The notes under the pieces were generated by a model, which worked only from the letters and a program-made list of their open reading frames with translations, searched no databases and had not been told where the DNA came from. 64,000 bases of DNA from NCBI RefSeq assembly GCF_014696065.1, contig NZ_JACJPL010000015.1, forward strand, positions 186,001 to 250,000, given 5' to 3'. Positions 19,011-27,692 of the stretch are shown in pieces (the stretch's first letter is position 1; the number at the start of each line of letters is the position of its first letter). The DNA comes from Leptolyngbya sp. FACHB-261. GTDB lineage: Bacteria > Cyanobacteriota > Cyanobacteriia > FACHB-261. The position numbers were made by a program, and so were the translations under genes.

Positions 19011-20399
19011 ATGAATACGCTGATCGAGCACGGCTGGCTGGTTTGTGTGAATGCTACGCAGGACATTTACAGAGACAGTTACGTCTGGATCGAGGACGGC
19101 CGAATTATAGACTTAGGCCCAATGGCCCAAATGCCTGCGGGGCTACGGGAGCAGGCCGACCAAATTCTGGATGCCACAGGTCAGGCGGTGATGCCAGGTA
19201 TGGTCAACGCCCACACACACCTATTTCAAACGTTTCTGCGTGGTGTGCGCGACGACCTACCTCTAGAAACCTGGCTGGATCGGGTGATCTGGCGTAACGC
19301 CGCTTTGCTGACTGAAGAAGACTTCTATCTAGCAGCTAGTTTGGGCTGTGTCGAGAACCTCAAGTCCGGCGCAACTTTCGTTGTCGAAAACCACTACGTT
19401 CAGACCAGCAAGCGCAACTGTGATCACGTGTTTGAGGGAATGCAGCGTACTGGGATCAAAGGCTGCCTGGCACGAGGGGGCATGGACCGCGATGACCGAG
19501 TTCGAGCGTCACTGCCTGATTTTGATGTCAGTCCCTTTCTCGAAAGCCATGAAGTTGCCTTCGCTGAGCTGGAGCGGTTGCGGCAAAGCTGGCACGGACG
19601 TGATGACAAGTACTATCTAGCGGTTGCCCCGATCACCACCTGGTTATGTTCGCCAGAGTTCTGTCATGGGCTGGCTGACTATGCCCGCGAGCATGAGCTG
19701 TGCATCCATATTCACACTGCTGAGACTCGTCCGACCCAAGAGTGGGTGCAGGCTGATCACAGGATGCGAGAAGCCTTCTACATCGACAAAATGGGCTTGC
19801 TAGGGCCTCGGACCCAACTGGTGCACTCGGTCTGGCTAGATGAGAGCGAGTTAGAACTCGTCGCCGCACGGCAGGCAAATTTGGTCCATTGCCCGGTCAG
19901 CAATATGTATCTGGCCTCTGGAGTCGCGCCAATTATCAAGGCATTACTGCTGGGGCTGAATGTTGCCTTGGGCACGGATGGTCCTGCTAGCAACAACGCT
20001 CAGGACAATCTGGAAACGCTCAAAGCCACTGCTTGTTTGCACAAAGTCCATCACCTGAATGCAGCAGTCCTATCCCCCATGCAGATCTTAGAAATGGCCT
20101 GTATGGGAGGGGCACGAGCTATGCATCTAGACGAGCAAATTGGCTCTTTGGAAGTGGGAAAGTGCGCTGACTTGGTTCTGGTTAACCTTCAGCGTGCTCA
20201 CATTGCACCAGTGCATCGGGCTGAATCAGCGCTAGTGTTCAACTGCAATGGCAATGATGTTGAAACTGTGCTTGTGAATGGGGAGATTGTGGTTAAGCAG
20301 GGGCAGTGTGTCCACGTTGATGAAGCCAAGCTAGTGGCGCAGGCGCAAGCTCGTATCGAAGAACTGCGAGCCACCATTTGCCAAAACGCAGGAGTGTAG
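19011..20399 (+). CDS. Amidohydrolase, ATZ/TRZ type (probable deaminase)
   Basis: A 462-residue metal-dependent hydrolase of the amidohydrolase superfamily. Metal ligands are visible: the HxH of NAHTHLFQTF, the His in HIHTAE, the His in QLVHSVWLDE and the Asp in GTDGPASNN. The closest subgroup by motif is the ATZ/TRZ/S-adenosylhomocysteine-methylthioadenosine deaminase group; guanine or 8-oxoguanine deaminase relatives are also possible, and the substrate cannot be fixed from sequence alone. It lies 24 bp after chlD and 3 bp before an FAD oxidoreductase gene, so the three genes are probably co-transcribed. The tight coupling with the oxidase suggests that the two enzymes act on one small nitrogen compound, which is inference. 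Confidence 0.85.
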   Translation: MNTLIEHGWLVCVNATQDIYRDSYVWIEDGRIIDLGPMAQMPAGLREQADQILDATGQAVMPGMVNAHTHLFQTFLRGVRDDLPLETWLDRVIWRNAALLTEEDFYLAASLGCVENLKSGATFVVENHYVQTSKRNCDHVFEGMQRTGIKGCLARGGMDRDDRVRASLPDFDVSPFLESHEVAFAELERLRQSWHGRDDKYYLAVAPITTWLCSPEFCHGLADYAREHELCIHIHTAETRPTQEWVQADHRMREAFYIDKMGLLGPRTQLVHSVWLDESELELVAARQANLVHCPVSNMYLASGVAPIIKALLLGLNVALGTDGPASNNAQDNLETLKATACLHKVHHLNAAVLSPMQILEMACMGGARAMHLDEQIGSLEVGKCADLVLVNLQRAHIAPVHRAESALVFNCNGNDVETVLVNGEIVVKQGQCVHVDEAKLVAQAQARIEELRATICQNAGV

Positions 20400-20402
20400 A
20401 AG

Positions 20403-21530
20403 ATGACTCACACAGCAGATGCAGTTGTCATTGGTGGGGGCATCACCGGCATTAGTGTTGCCCTACATCTAGCCAAAGCTGGCTTAAGCGTCACCTTGCT
20501 GGAAAAAGGGCATTTGGGCGGTGGGCCAACTGGGCGCTCCCTTGCAGTAATCTCGCAGCACTACACCGACCCGACCCTGGTGAAGTTGGCACGGACCAGT
20601 CTAGAGATTTTCAGCCACTTTTCCGAGCACTACAAGGGTTCAGCCGGTTTCGTCAAAACTGGGCTTGTGGTGTTAGTACCGCCCGCACAGACGCAGAGTC
20701 TACACCAAACTGTTGAAATGCAGCAGGGTTTGGGTGTACAGGTCAGCGTGTTTAACGCCACAGGGCTTGCCAGTCTGGATGCCCGCCTCTGCACTGACGA
20801 TGTTGGCCTCGCCAGCTATCAACCGGGTGCCGGTTATGCAGACCCTGTGCAAACAATGGCGACACTGACTGCTAGAGCTAGAGAAGCAGGCGTTGATTTG
20901 CGTGAGCAAACATCTGCTGTAGGGTTAAAAACCGGAAGCAGTACACATACCGTTGAGACTTCTGGTCTTGATGGTGAGCTCGAGATTTCAACCCCGGTCG
21001 TCATCGACTGTGCAGGTCCCTGGGCAGCACAAGTGGCCCAATGGGTTGGTCTAACTCTGCCTTTAGTGTCCTGCCGTCAGGTGATGGCTGTTCTACAACG
21101 CCCCTCGGACTTTGGCGTGCCACACTTGAGCGTGAATGACTTCGTTCACGGCACCTCGTTTCGGACCCAAGGTTCTGACACCTTTGTCGGCTGGTTTGAT
21201 CGTGGCCAGACCCAAGATCCGATTGACCCAGATCAGTTCGATGACAGCGTCCCTGGTGAGCGTTTGGCTCCCCTCCAACAGAAATGGCAGAAGCGCTACC
21301 CTAGTAGCCAGCCAGCCATCTTGCGGGGAGGCTGGAGTGGTCTGTACGATGTCACTCCAGATTGGATGCCGATTATTGACCAAATCGGCCCTGAAGGCTT
21401 TTATGTCTGCTGTGGTCACAGTGGGCATGGGTTCAAGTTTGGCCCTTACTTAGGACAATTGATGACCCAGTGGATCACACAGGCACCGCCAACCGAACTC
21501 AAACCGCTAGGTTTGAGCCGCTTTGCTTAA
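20403..21530 (+). CDS. FAD-dependent oxidoreductase, DAO family
   Basis: A 375-residue flavoprotein of the D-amino acid oxidase/glycine oxidase/sarcosine oxidase fold. The N-terminal dinucleotide motif is VVIGGGITGISVALHLAKAG, followed by a GRSLAVIS segment, and the C-terminal part has the family motif YDVTPDWMPIID and CGHSGHGFKFGP near the flavin. Such enzymes oxidise C-N bonds of amino acids or secondary amines, giving an imine and reduced flavin. The start is 3 bp after the upstream deaminase-like gene, pointing to translational coupling. Substrate unknown. There is no signal peptide, so it is cytoplasmic. A hairpin at 21612-21644 may end the transcript. Confidence 0.88.
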   Translation: MTHTADAVVIGGGITGISVALHLAKAGLSVTLLEKGHLGGGPTGRSLAVISQHYTDPTLVKLARTSLEIFSHFSEHYKGSAGFVKTGLVVLVPPAQTQSLHQTVEMQQGLGVQVSVFNATGLASLDARLCTDDVGLASYQPGAGYADPVQTMATLTARAREAGVDLREQTSAVGLKTGSSTHTVETSGLDGELEISTPVVIDCAGPWAAQVAQWVGLTLPLVSCRQVMAVLQRPSDFGVPHLSVNDFVHGTSFRTQGSDTFVGWFDRGQTQDPIDPDQFDDSVPGERLAPLQQKWQKRYPSSQPAILRGGWSGLYDVTPDWMPIIDQIGPEGFYVCCGHSGHGFKFGPYLGQLMTQWITQAPPTELKPLGLSRFA

Positions 21531-21994
21531 GCAATTTAAGCAGCTTTGCGCAAGCTAAATTAACCTTACGCAAGAACGCCGGTAATTCACAGGTTTGAGC
21601 CAGAAACCAGCAACTCACAATCCGTAGAACCTGGGTTGTGAGTTAGAAGCTTTAAGTAATTAACTATACCTATGCCCATCTAGAATTTGAGGGAAGGCTA
21701 AAACATCAGTTTTAAGGTTGTCGGAGTCATAGCATTAAGTTTTTCGGGTGGAGAACAGCTAGCGACTTCTACAACATTCTGCGCCTACAGATTGGTTCGC
21801 CAAGTATATAAGTATCTGGTTTACCTAGCATTAACCATCATGTTTGCAACTGGTAGCTAATGTCCTGAGCTAGGTAACCCACAGAACTAGTTAGTTTCCG
21901 CTGCCCCAAGTGTCAATCATCAAGGCGCACTCCTGCCGAGTGCACCAATTAGCTCGGCCATCTACCTACCTTGCTCGAGAACCTTGTGAGTATT
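21531..21994. other. Intergenic region with one hairpin
   Basis: About 460 bp without a supported gene between the FAD oxidoreductase and the STAS gene. It contains the hairpin at 21612-21644, which may terminate the upstream operon, and must hold the promoter of the STAS gene. The rest shows nothing recognisable. Confidence 0.5.
21612..21644 (+). terminator. Possible hairpin terminator without T run
   Basis: A 12-bp stem with one G-T wobble (21612-21623 with 21633-21644) and a 9-base loop, 82 bp downstream of the FAD oxidoreductase stop. No T tract follows, so termination is only possible; it may instead protect the RNA end. Confidence 0.4.
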
Positions 21995-22297
21995 ATGCCG
22001 ACTTCCGTTAATTCAGAGCTAACACAATCGACGGTTGTCCTAAGAGTTCCAGGGCGACTTGATGTTATTACAGCCAAATTTCTAGGCCGCGATCTCAAGG
22101 CTAATGTACAGAAAGGCACCTACGTAAAAATCGATTTGTCGCAAACCACATTCATCGATTCGACAGGAATAAATACTATTCTTGAGGGCTTGATTCAGGC
22201 CAAGAAACGCCAAGCCAAAATTGCGCTCAAAGGTTTAACTCCTCAAGTTCGAGTTGCACTTGAGCTAGCGGGGGTCTTAGCGCATTTTCGTCAATAG
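21995..22297 (+). CDS. STAS domain protein (anti-sigma factor antagonist type)
   Basis: A 100-residue single-domain STAS protein of the SpoIIAA kind: VVLRVPGRLDVITA at the start, then KIDLSQTTFIDSTGINTIL, in which the Ser after D is the residue phosphorylated by anti-sigma kinases in homologues. Such proteins act in partner-switching control of sigma factors or of response regulators. The frame is open to TTG at 21971 and GTG at 21986; ATG 21995 is preferred, though the ribosome site is weak. No kinase or phosphatase partner lies next to it, so its pathway is unknown. A clean terminator follows, so it is a single-gene transcript. Confidence 0.85.
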   Translation: MPTSVNSELTQSTVVLRVPGRLDVITAKFLGRDLKANVQKGTYVKIDLSQTTFIDSTGINTILEGLIQAKKRQAKIALKGLTPQVRVALELAGVLAHFRQ

Positions 22298-22351
22298 CTT
22301 TTGCTAGCTTGAACTTTGCTTGAAGACTGCCATTTTAAAGACTGCTATGAG

Positions 22352-22380
22352 GGTCCTGAGCTAAAGTCAGGGCCTTTTTT
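22352..22380 (+). terminator. Rho-independent terminator after the STAS gene
   Basis: An 8-bp stem with one G-T wobble (arms GGTCCTGA and TCAGGGCC) and a 7-base loop is followed by six T residues. It lies about 55 bp after the STAS gene stop. Confidence 0.85.
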
Positions 22381-22488
22381 CTGAGCACCGTTTTACAGAT
22401 TTAGTTCAAAGTTTAGAAAATTCTACCTAGAGGTGCAGGTCAAAAGTTGCAATTCGCTCAAAAATGACCTGAATGCTATCGGAACCCT

Positions 22489-22926
22489 ATGTCAAACTCC
22501 GATTCCCAGCTCCTGACAGCTCAAAATGATTCGAGCCCTACGCTAATCATTGAGGGATTGACAGACCAGCTTGCCATCCTACGTTACTTCGAGACGATCA
22601 ACGCAGGTGATTTCGAGGCGACCGGGCTGCTATTTGCCAGTGAAGGTGCAATGTATCCTCCCTTCGAATCGCCAGTTGTTGGGCCAACCGCAATCAGTAC
22701 TTTCCTTCAAGCAGAAGCTCAGGGCATGCAGCTTCAGCCGAAACAGGGCTTAGTCGAGTCCCTAGCTGATGATCAAACTCAGGTCCGGGTCTCTGGCAAA
22801 GTGCAAACCGCTTTGTTTGGGGTGAATGTTTCCTGGCAGTTTGTGCTGAACGCTGAGGGACTGATCGTCTCTGCCGTTGTCAAATTGCTAGCCTCTCCAG
22901 AGCAACTGTTGCAGCTAAAAGGCTGA
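22489..22926 (+). CDS. Orange carotenoid protein C-terminal-domain homologue (CTDH)
   Basis: A 145-residue NTF2-fold protein that aligns with the C-terminal domain of orange carotenoid protein: RYFETINAGDFEATGLLFA, then PPFESPVVG, then KVQTALFGVNVSWQF and the end motif KLLASPEQLL. In OCP this domain holds the keto end of the carotenoid by Tyr201 and Trp288. The matching residues here appear to be Tyr33 and Trp116, while OCP Trp277 is replaced by Leu109, and three residues before Trp116 are missing. CTDH proteins dimerise around carotenoid and deliver it to helical carotenoid proteins or membranes. No Cys is present, so this belongs to the group without the redox-sensitive disulfide. No partner HCP or OCP is in the window. 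Carotenoid binding is inferred. Confidence 0.8.
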   Translation: MSNSDSQLLTAQNDSSPTLIIEGLTDQLAILRYFETINAGDFEATGLLFASEGAMYPPFESPVVGPTAISTFLQAEAQGMQLQPKQGLVESLADDQTQVRVSGKVQTALFGVNVSWQFVLNAEGLIVSAVVKLLASPEQLLQLKG

Positions 22927-22932
22927 GCGATC

Positions 22933-23487
22933 TTACTCTGGCAACTCAAGTGTCTGGTTTCGGCCCAGGATAGTGGGTCGACCAGCTTGAATACGCACGG
23001 TTTGATTAAGAGAACGACGACCTGGTGCTGCTAGCTCCAAGGTATAAAGCCCAGCCGGAATGCTAGCAGAAGGCAGGGCCGGCACCCAAAGCCAACCAGC
23101 GTTGAGGGTATCTTTACGCACCAGTAAGGTTCGAGTCTTGCGGGGATCGGCGTAAAGCGTCGCTTGAAAACCAGGGGGATTGACTACCACCGCCAGCCCT
23201 CGATCAATTTGTGCCCAGTTCACCTTCGGCCTCGGCACATTGGCCTTAGGGGCAGTATTAGAGCTCGGAGCAGCGGGCCTAGACGCTTTGCCCAGACTGT
23301 TGATCCCCACGAGCAGACCCAGGATAATCACGCTTGTAACAGCAGCAAACTGAAGCCGTCCTGCTAGCCTAGCGCCTCGCTCCTGGGTAGCCTCGCGACT
23401 AAAAGAGGCAGGGTAGCGTTGCTCCAGGCCATTTTCTGCATCAGGAGGAAGATCAGGCGAGGGTCGACGAGAGCGGCGTTGGGTCAT
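22933..23487 (-). CDS. Membrane-anchored hypothetical protein
   Basis: A 184-residue protein with a basic cytoplasmic N-terminus (TQRRSRRP), one membrane helix (about 45-64, FAAVTSVIILGLLVGINSL), a Pro/Ala-rich linker and a C-terminal domain of about 110 residues that looks all-beta (for example LNAGWLWVPALPSASIPAGLY). That pattern, with the final PAGLYTLELAAPG part, resembles a PEGA/Ig-like module outside the membrane, but the family is not certain. The ATG at 23487 is preferred to an upstream start that would add a non-coding-looking stretch. It is convergent with the CTDH gene, with only 6 bp between their stops, and divergent from hrcA. Confidence 0.6.
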   Translation of the reverse strand: MTQRRSRRPSPDLPPDAENGLEQRYPASFSREATQERGARLAGRLQFAAVTSVIILGLLVGINSLGKASRPAAPSSNTAPKANVPRPKVNWAQIDRGLAVVVNPPGFQATLYADPRKTRTLLVRKDTLNAGWLWVPALPSASIPAGLYTLELAAPGRRSLNQTVRIQAGRPTILGRNQTLELPE

Positions 23488-23671
23488 AGCAGTAAAACAG
23501 GCACTAAAACAGTAGTAAAACAGGGGATCAGCAAAAGGCGACCAAACAAGGGTCAAAGAGAACGATGTTATGATCAACACATTTCAAACCGCCACTTCTA
23601 TTCATACTGGAAGCCAATCGGTCTAGTACAAACTCCCTTTCCCTCTCGTTGATCCTGATTCATGTCCATAT

Positions 23672-24853
23672 ATGAAGGTCAAGTTGACCAGTCGCCAACA
23701 GCGCATTCTTTGGGCAACCATTCAACGTTACGTGGCAACTGCTGAACCTGTAGGGTCTAAAGTCCTCGTCGATGAATACGATTTTGGGGTCAGTCCAGCG
23801 ACAGTTCGCAACACCATGTCGGTGCTGGAGAGGTCAGGCTTGCTCTACCAGCCCCATACTTCAGCGGGACGGGTTCCCTCTGACTCAGGCTACAGAGTCT
23901 ATGTAGACGAGCTGATTACGCCGCGCGGCACCTTGGTACAGGATCTGGAGTCTTACTTGGCTCAGCGCCTAGGCTCCACCAATGGTCCGCTATCTGAATT
24001 CGATCGCAGTCCTAACCTGGAAGCTCTGTTGCGAGGGGCAGCTCAGTTGCTGGCCACCGTTAGTGGCTGTATTGCCTTGATCACTATCCCTCAACCGCAC
24101 ACAGTTGCCATTCGGCACTTGCAATTGGTGCTGGTGGCTGAGCGTCGTGTGATGGTGGTGGTAGTTCTCGACTCCTACCAGACTTACTCAGTTTTGTTGG
24201 ATCTGCCGACGGATTTCTGCGACGAAGCCAGTTCAACCCAAGACAATTCAGATCTGGACCTTGAGCACGAACTGCAAATTCTGACTAATTTCTTGAATAC
24301 TCATCTACGTGGGTGTTCTTTGAGCGAGCTAGTCGCTTTGGATCGCTTTGATCTCAGCCAAGAGTTCCATCGCTATTCAGAATTTCTGCGGCATCTGCTG
24401 GCCTTGTTAATTCGCCACGGTAACACCCCCCGTGTAGGCCGCATTTTGATTAGCGGGGTTGCTGAAGTCTTGCGGCAGCCTGAGTTTTCAGAACGACAAC
24501 AGGTCCAAGCCCTAGTTCAGCTCTTGGAAGAAGAGCAAGAGCAACTCTGGCCCTTGATCTGCGAGTGGTCTGATAGCCTGGGCCTGCCGCAGATCGACAC
24601 TTCTGAGCCTAATGGCGTGGAACTGAACCAGCGCCAGGGCATGATGCCACGGGTTTCTGTGCGTATCGGCTCGGAGAACCCGCTAGAGCCCATTCAGAAC
24701 TGTACACTCATCTGTTCTGCCTACTGTCTAGACCGCGTTCCAGTCGGCAGCGTTGGGGTCTTAGGTCCGACACGTCTACCCTATGAGCGGGCCATTGCCT
24801 CAGTGCAGGTTACGGCTAACTATCTATCCAACGCGATTGGTCAATCGGCCTAA
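23672..24853 (+). CDS. hrcA: Heat-inducible transcription repressor HrcA
   Basis: HrcA represses chaperone genes by binding CIRCE elements. The 393-residue protein starts with the winged-helix domain (SRQQRILWATIQRYVATAEPVGS and the recognition part PATVRNTMSVLE, LLYQPHTSAGRVPSDSGYR) and continues with the HrcA dimerisation and GAF-like domains, ending GPTRLPYERAIASVQ. It is longer than most HrcA proteins (about 340-350) because of inserts between residues about 180 and 320, which is common in cyanobacteria. No chaperone gene and no clear CIRCE site (TTAGCACTC-N9-GAGTGCTAA) was found in the window, so its targets lie elsewhere. It stands alone, divergent from the membrane-anchored gene. Confidence 0.93.
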   Translation: MKVKLTSRQQRILWATIQRYVATAEPVGSKVLVDEYDFGVSPATVRNTMSVLERSGLLYQPHTSAGRVPSDSGYRVYVDELITPRGTLVQDLESYLAQRLGSTNGPLSEFDRSPNLEALLRGAAQLLATVSGCIALITIPQPHTVAIRHLQLVLVAERRVMVVVVLDSYQTYSVLLDLPTDFCDEASSTQDNSDLDLEHELQILTNFLNTHLRGCSLSELVALDRFDLSQEFHRYSEFLRHLLALLIRHGNTPRVGRILISGVAEVLRQPEFSERQQVQALVQLLEEEQEQLWPLICEWSDSLGLPQIDTSEPNGVELNQRQGMMPRVSVRIGSENPLEPIQNCTLICSAYCLDRVPVGSVGVLGPTRLPYERAIASVQVTANYLSNAIGQSA

Positions 24854-25155
24854 TCTGTCTATTTTTAGGCTTCGATCCCGTTGAAATCCCTATTTCTGGA
24901 TGTAGCCCACTTCCAGGGTTAGTGAGTAAGCTGGAGGGGTAATTTCTTGATACAGCTCCCGTTGCCCGTCCTCCTGGAGCTACCGAGTTAACGCTAAACC
25001 CAAAGCTTCGCCTGTCTCTGTAAGTTCAAGCTTCACGAGGCTGGCTACTCCTTAAGAGGCAGCCTTAATCTCTGGTTTTCGCCACACTGCTGGTAGCTCA
25101 GCGGGTCCGGTGCGGTAGCTTTTTAACTTTTTGCCAGTGACTTCAGGATGCCTGC
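24854..25155. other. Intergenic region, nothing recognised
   Basis: About 300 bp between hrcA and a membrane-anchored gene. No supported gene, terminator with T run or known RNA is visible. A short GGTAGCTCAGC piece near 25094 resembles a tRNA D arm but lacks the other arms. Confidence 0.4.
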
Positions 25156-25755
25156 ATGAATGCGACCAAAACCTACCCTGCGTTGATCGTTGCCTTGGTC
25201 GCTCTGTGTGGAGTTGCTGCGCTTGGTATACCTCAGGTCAACCGCTTACTCAGTTCAGGCCCTGAATCAGCCAATGCTCCTGGAGCACCCGCCGCAGGCG
25301 GGACGGCGACGGAGCTACCCACTACCGCCTATGTCGTCCCTGACGAACCAGCCCGCCGGATGAATACTCCAACTTCCATTGATGCAGCTTTACCGTCGCC
25401 CTCTATCGCTAAAAGCCCGGTTCAGGGGGGACAGGGAACTTTGCGCGTCGGCAATCAAACCGGCCATCCTGTACGCATAGTGCTGATGTTACGGTCCCAG
25501 AAAACTCAGCAGAGTAAAGCAGGGCAAAACCAAGAATCAGTGCATTGGGACTTTGCCCCCGGTGAGGGGGGCGTGCAGGGTTTGAAGCTCTCGCTACCAG
25601 AAGAGGCAGATTTGAAGGTTGCAGCAGGAGATGTCGTTGTGGCCTTTGCCATTGATGGCACCCGGCGCTACTGGGGGCCTAACGTGGTTGGTGAGACACC
25701 GGCTCCGTTTTGGAATTCTCAAACCCGCGAGTGGAGCATGGTGTTGCAGCCTTAG
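25156..25755 (+). CDS. Membrane-anchored or exported hypothetical protein
   Basis: A 199-residue protein with an N-terminal membrane helix or uncleaved signal (about 8-29, ALIVALVALCGVAALGIPQV), a Pro/Ala/Thr-rich linker and a C-terminal domain (about 95-199) with GTLRVGNQTGHPVRIVLMLR and HWDFAPGEGGVQGL, which looks like a beta-sandwich. It resembles the general layout of the minus-strand protein at 22933-23487, but no sequence homology is claimed. The ATG at 25156 has AGGA 8 bases upstream. It is convergent with the amino-acid permease gene. Function unknown; the globular domain would lie outside the cytoplasm. Confidence 0.62.
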   Translation: MNATKTYPALIVALVALCGVAALGIPQVNRLLSSGPESANAPGAPAAGGTATELPTTAYVVPDEPARRMNTPTSIDAALPSPSIAKSPVQGGQGTLRVGNQTGHPVRIVLMLRSQKTQQSKAGQNQESVHWDFAPGEGGVQGLKLSLPEEADLKVAAGDVVVAFAIDGTRRYWGPNVVGETPAPFWNSQTREWSMVLQP

Positions 25756-25835
25756 CCTTCGGCTAAACCTAACTGAGCTTAGAGCTTGCTGCACTAGGTA
25801 GGCCAAGTACAGACCTACCTCAGGCACAGAGCTAG

Positions 25836-26570
25836 CTATAGAGGCTCACCCAGCGCTGAGTCTCTGTTAGGAGGGGAACTTGGTGAGACAGCAACTCGCT
25901 TTGCAGGATCCATCCGACGCTCCAGAAAGCTGAAAGCTTGTGAGGAAACCAGCGTCAATGCCAGGTAGATCAGAGCGACAGCCGTGTAGATCTCGAAGGA
26001 GCGGTAGTTGCTAGCAACGATTAGTTGTCCCCGCCGGAACAGCTCCTCATAGCCGATAACTGCCACCAAGCTAGTATCTTTCAGCAGCGTAATGAACTCA
26101 TTGCCTAGAGGAGGAATCATGCGACGCATCGCCTGGGGAAAGACGATGTAACGCATCGTTTGCACTGACCCCATACCCAAAGACTGGGCAGCTTCTGTTT
26201 GACCGGGTTCGATTGATTGGATACCAGCTCGCACAATCTCGGCAATGTAAGCAGCACTGTTAAGAGTCAGAGCGACCACTGCAGCAACTAGCCGGTCGAA
26301 GCGCAAGGTTAAACCAAACCCTTGAGTCAGGGCAGGTAGACCAAAGTAGATCATAAAGATCTGTACAAGCAGCGGCGTGCCTCGAAAAAAGTCGACATAG
26401 GCTCGCATCAACCAGCGGACCGGCGCAATTGGAGACAGACGGGCAATACCAATCAAAGAACCGGCAACCATGCCTAACAGGACTGCCATCGCAGTAATCT
26501 GCAAGGTGATCCCAGCACCGAGCAGTAAGGCAGGCAGGGCCTGCTGAATAATCTTGAGAGACTCGAACAC
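25836..26570 (-). CDS. Amino-acid ABC transporter permease (HisM/GlnP type)
   Basis: A 244-residue inner-membrane permease with five or six hydrophobic helices and the ABC permease coupling motif EAAQSLGMGSVQTMRYIVFPQAM (around residues 133-155), where the EAA loop contacts the ATPase. It belongs to the polar amino acid uptake family. The start is a GTG at 26570, 22 bp downstream of the gene for the binding protein, so the two are one operon. The ATPase is encoded 1.1 kb away on the opposite strand. The substrate is a polar amino acid, not defined further. Confidence 0.9.
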   Translation of the reverse strand: MFESLKIIQQALPALLLGAGITLQITAMAVLLGMVAGSLIGIARLSPIAPVRWLMRAYVDFFRGTPLLVQIFMIYFGLPALTQGFGLTLRFDRLVAAVVALTLNSAAYIAEIVRAGIQSIEPGQTEAAQSLGMGSVQTMRYIVFPQAMRRMIPPLGNEFITLLKDTSLVAVIGYEELFRRGQLIVASNYRSFEIYTAVALIYLALTLVSSQAFSFLERRMDPAKRVAVSPSSPPNRDSALGEPL

Positions 26571-26592
26571 AGAAGCTTACTCCGCAGCGGGA

Positions 26593-27492
26593 TCAAGTAG
26601 CAGCCGGGGTTGGAGCCGGCACCGTTTCTGGTAACTGAGGGGGATCAGCATCAAACCACTTTCTGTAGATCTCGGCATAGGTGCCATCTTCAATCACTTT
26701 GCCTAACCCTGTATTTATCGCCTCTAGATTCTGAGAATTCTTGGGTAGAGCGATCCCATAAAACTCTTCGGTGAGCAGTTCCCCAACAACCTTGAGGTTT
26801 TTGAGGTTGCCACTCTTGATTGCGTAGAGGGTCACGGGTGCATCGTTGATCACGGCGTCAACATTTCCATTCGCTAGCTCCTGCAAGGCTAGAGGGGCAG
26901 AGTCGAAGGTGCGCACTTGAGCTCCTGAGATCTTGCCCGCTTCAGTAGCGCCGGTGGTCCCAATCTGAGCCGCAATTTTTTTGCCCTGCAAGCTATCGAA
27001 CGAAGTAATGGCGGTATCGTCGGCACGAACTGCGATTGCCAAACCGGCCTTGAAGTAGGGCCGCGAGAAAGACACCGTCTTGGCACGCTCCTCCGTAATC
27101 GTGATCGCGCTGACTGCCGCATCTACTGTGCCCGCTTGTAACGCTGGGATGATCCCATCAAACGGCAAGCTCTGGAAATTGACGGTGAGCCCTGAGGCTT
27201 CGCCGATTGCCCGCAGTAAGTCAATATCGAAGCCTTCGAGGTCGCTGCCACCTGCAACTTGAGACTCAAAAGGCGGAAAGGCTGGTTCTGTTGCAACGGT
27301 GATGGTACCAGTCGCGGCAGGCGTTGCGCCTGTGGTCGCAGTCCCTGTCGTGGCGGTGGCGCCAGTCTCACCACCCGTTCCGCCACCATTACCACCAGCA
27401 TTGCAGGCGGCTAGAACCAAGGTGCCACCTAACCCAACCAGGAACTGTCTCAAAAAGCGCGAACGGCTTAGTTTTCGTTTTGCTACAGACAC
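26593..27492 (-). CDS. Amino-acid ABC transporter substrate-binding lipoprotein
   Basis: A 299-residue binding protein of the polar amino acid family (SBP family 3): ITVATEPAFPPFESQ at the ligand site, LEGFDIDLLRAIGEASG, and GKKIAAQIGTTGATEAG. The N-terminus has a Ser/Arg-rich leader with a twin Arg-free signal and the lipobox LAAC, so it is a lipoprotein with the mature end at Cys30, followed by a Gly/Thr-rich tether. The frame is open to TTG at 27516; the GTG at 27492 is preferred because AAGGAG lies 6 bases before it. The permease follows after 22 bp. The ATPase gene is divergent, and the two units share the 200-bp region between them. Confidence 0.9.
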   Translation of the reverse strand: MSVAKRKLSRSRFLRQFLVGLGGTLVLAACNAGGNGGGTGGETGATATTGTATTGATPAATGTITVATEPAFPPFESQVAGGSDLEGFDIDLLRAIGEASGLTVNFQSLPFDGIIPALQAGTVDAAVSAITITEERAKTVSFSRPYFKAGLAIAVRADDTAITSFDSLQGKKIAAQIGTTGATEAGKISGAQVRTFDSAPLALQELANGNVDAVINDAPVTLYAIKSGNLKNLKVVGELLTEEFYGIALPKNSQNLEAINTGLGKVIEDGTYAEIYRKWFDADPPQLPETVPAPTPAAT

Positions 27493-27692
27493 TGAAGACT
27501 CCTTTACCACACTCAATAATCTAAATAATCAGTCGAACGCGTCTGAATCTTAAGGGGTCCGGCGGTTGTGAGCATCAGTGTAGGAGAAGACTTCAGCTCT
27601 AGACTGTAATTATCACTGCTGTTCGCTAGCCCTACATCAGGTAAAACAACTACCGGGTTGGTTGAGAGCGCCGCACTAGCAGGAATCGAAGT

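Noticed and set aside
23600-23672. CIRCE element before hrcA
   Set aside because: No match to the TTAGCACTC and GAGTGCTAA arms was found, so hrcA autoregulation by this site is not claimed.
25085-25135. tRNA-like piece GGTAGCTCAGC
   Set aside because: No acceptor stem, anticodon arm or T arm with the correct spacing could be found around it.
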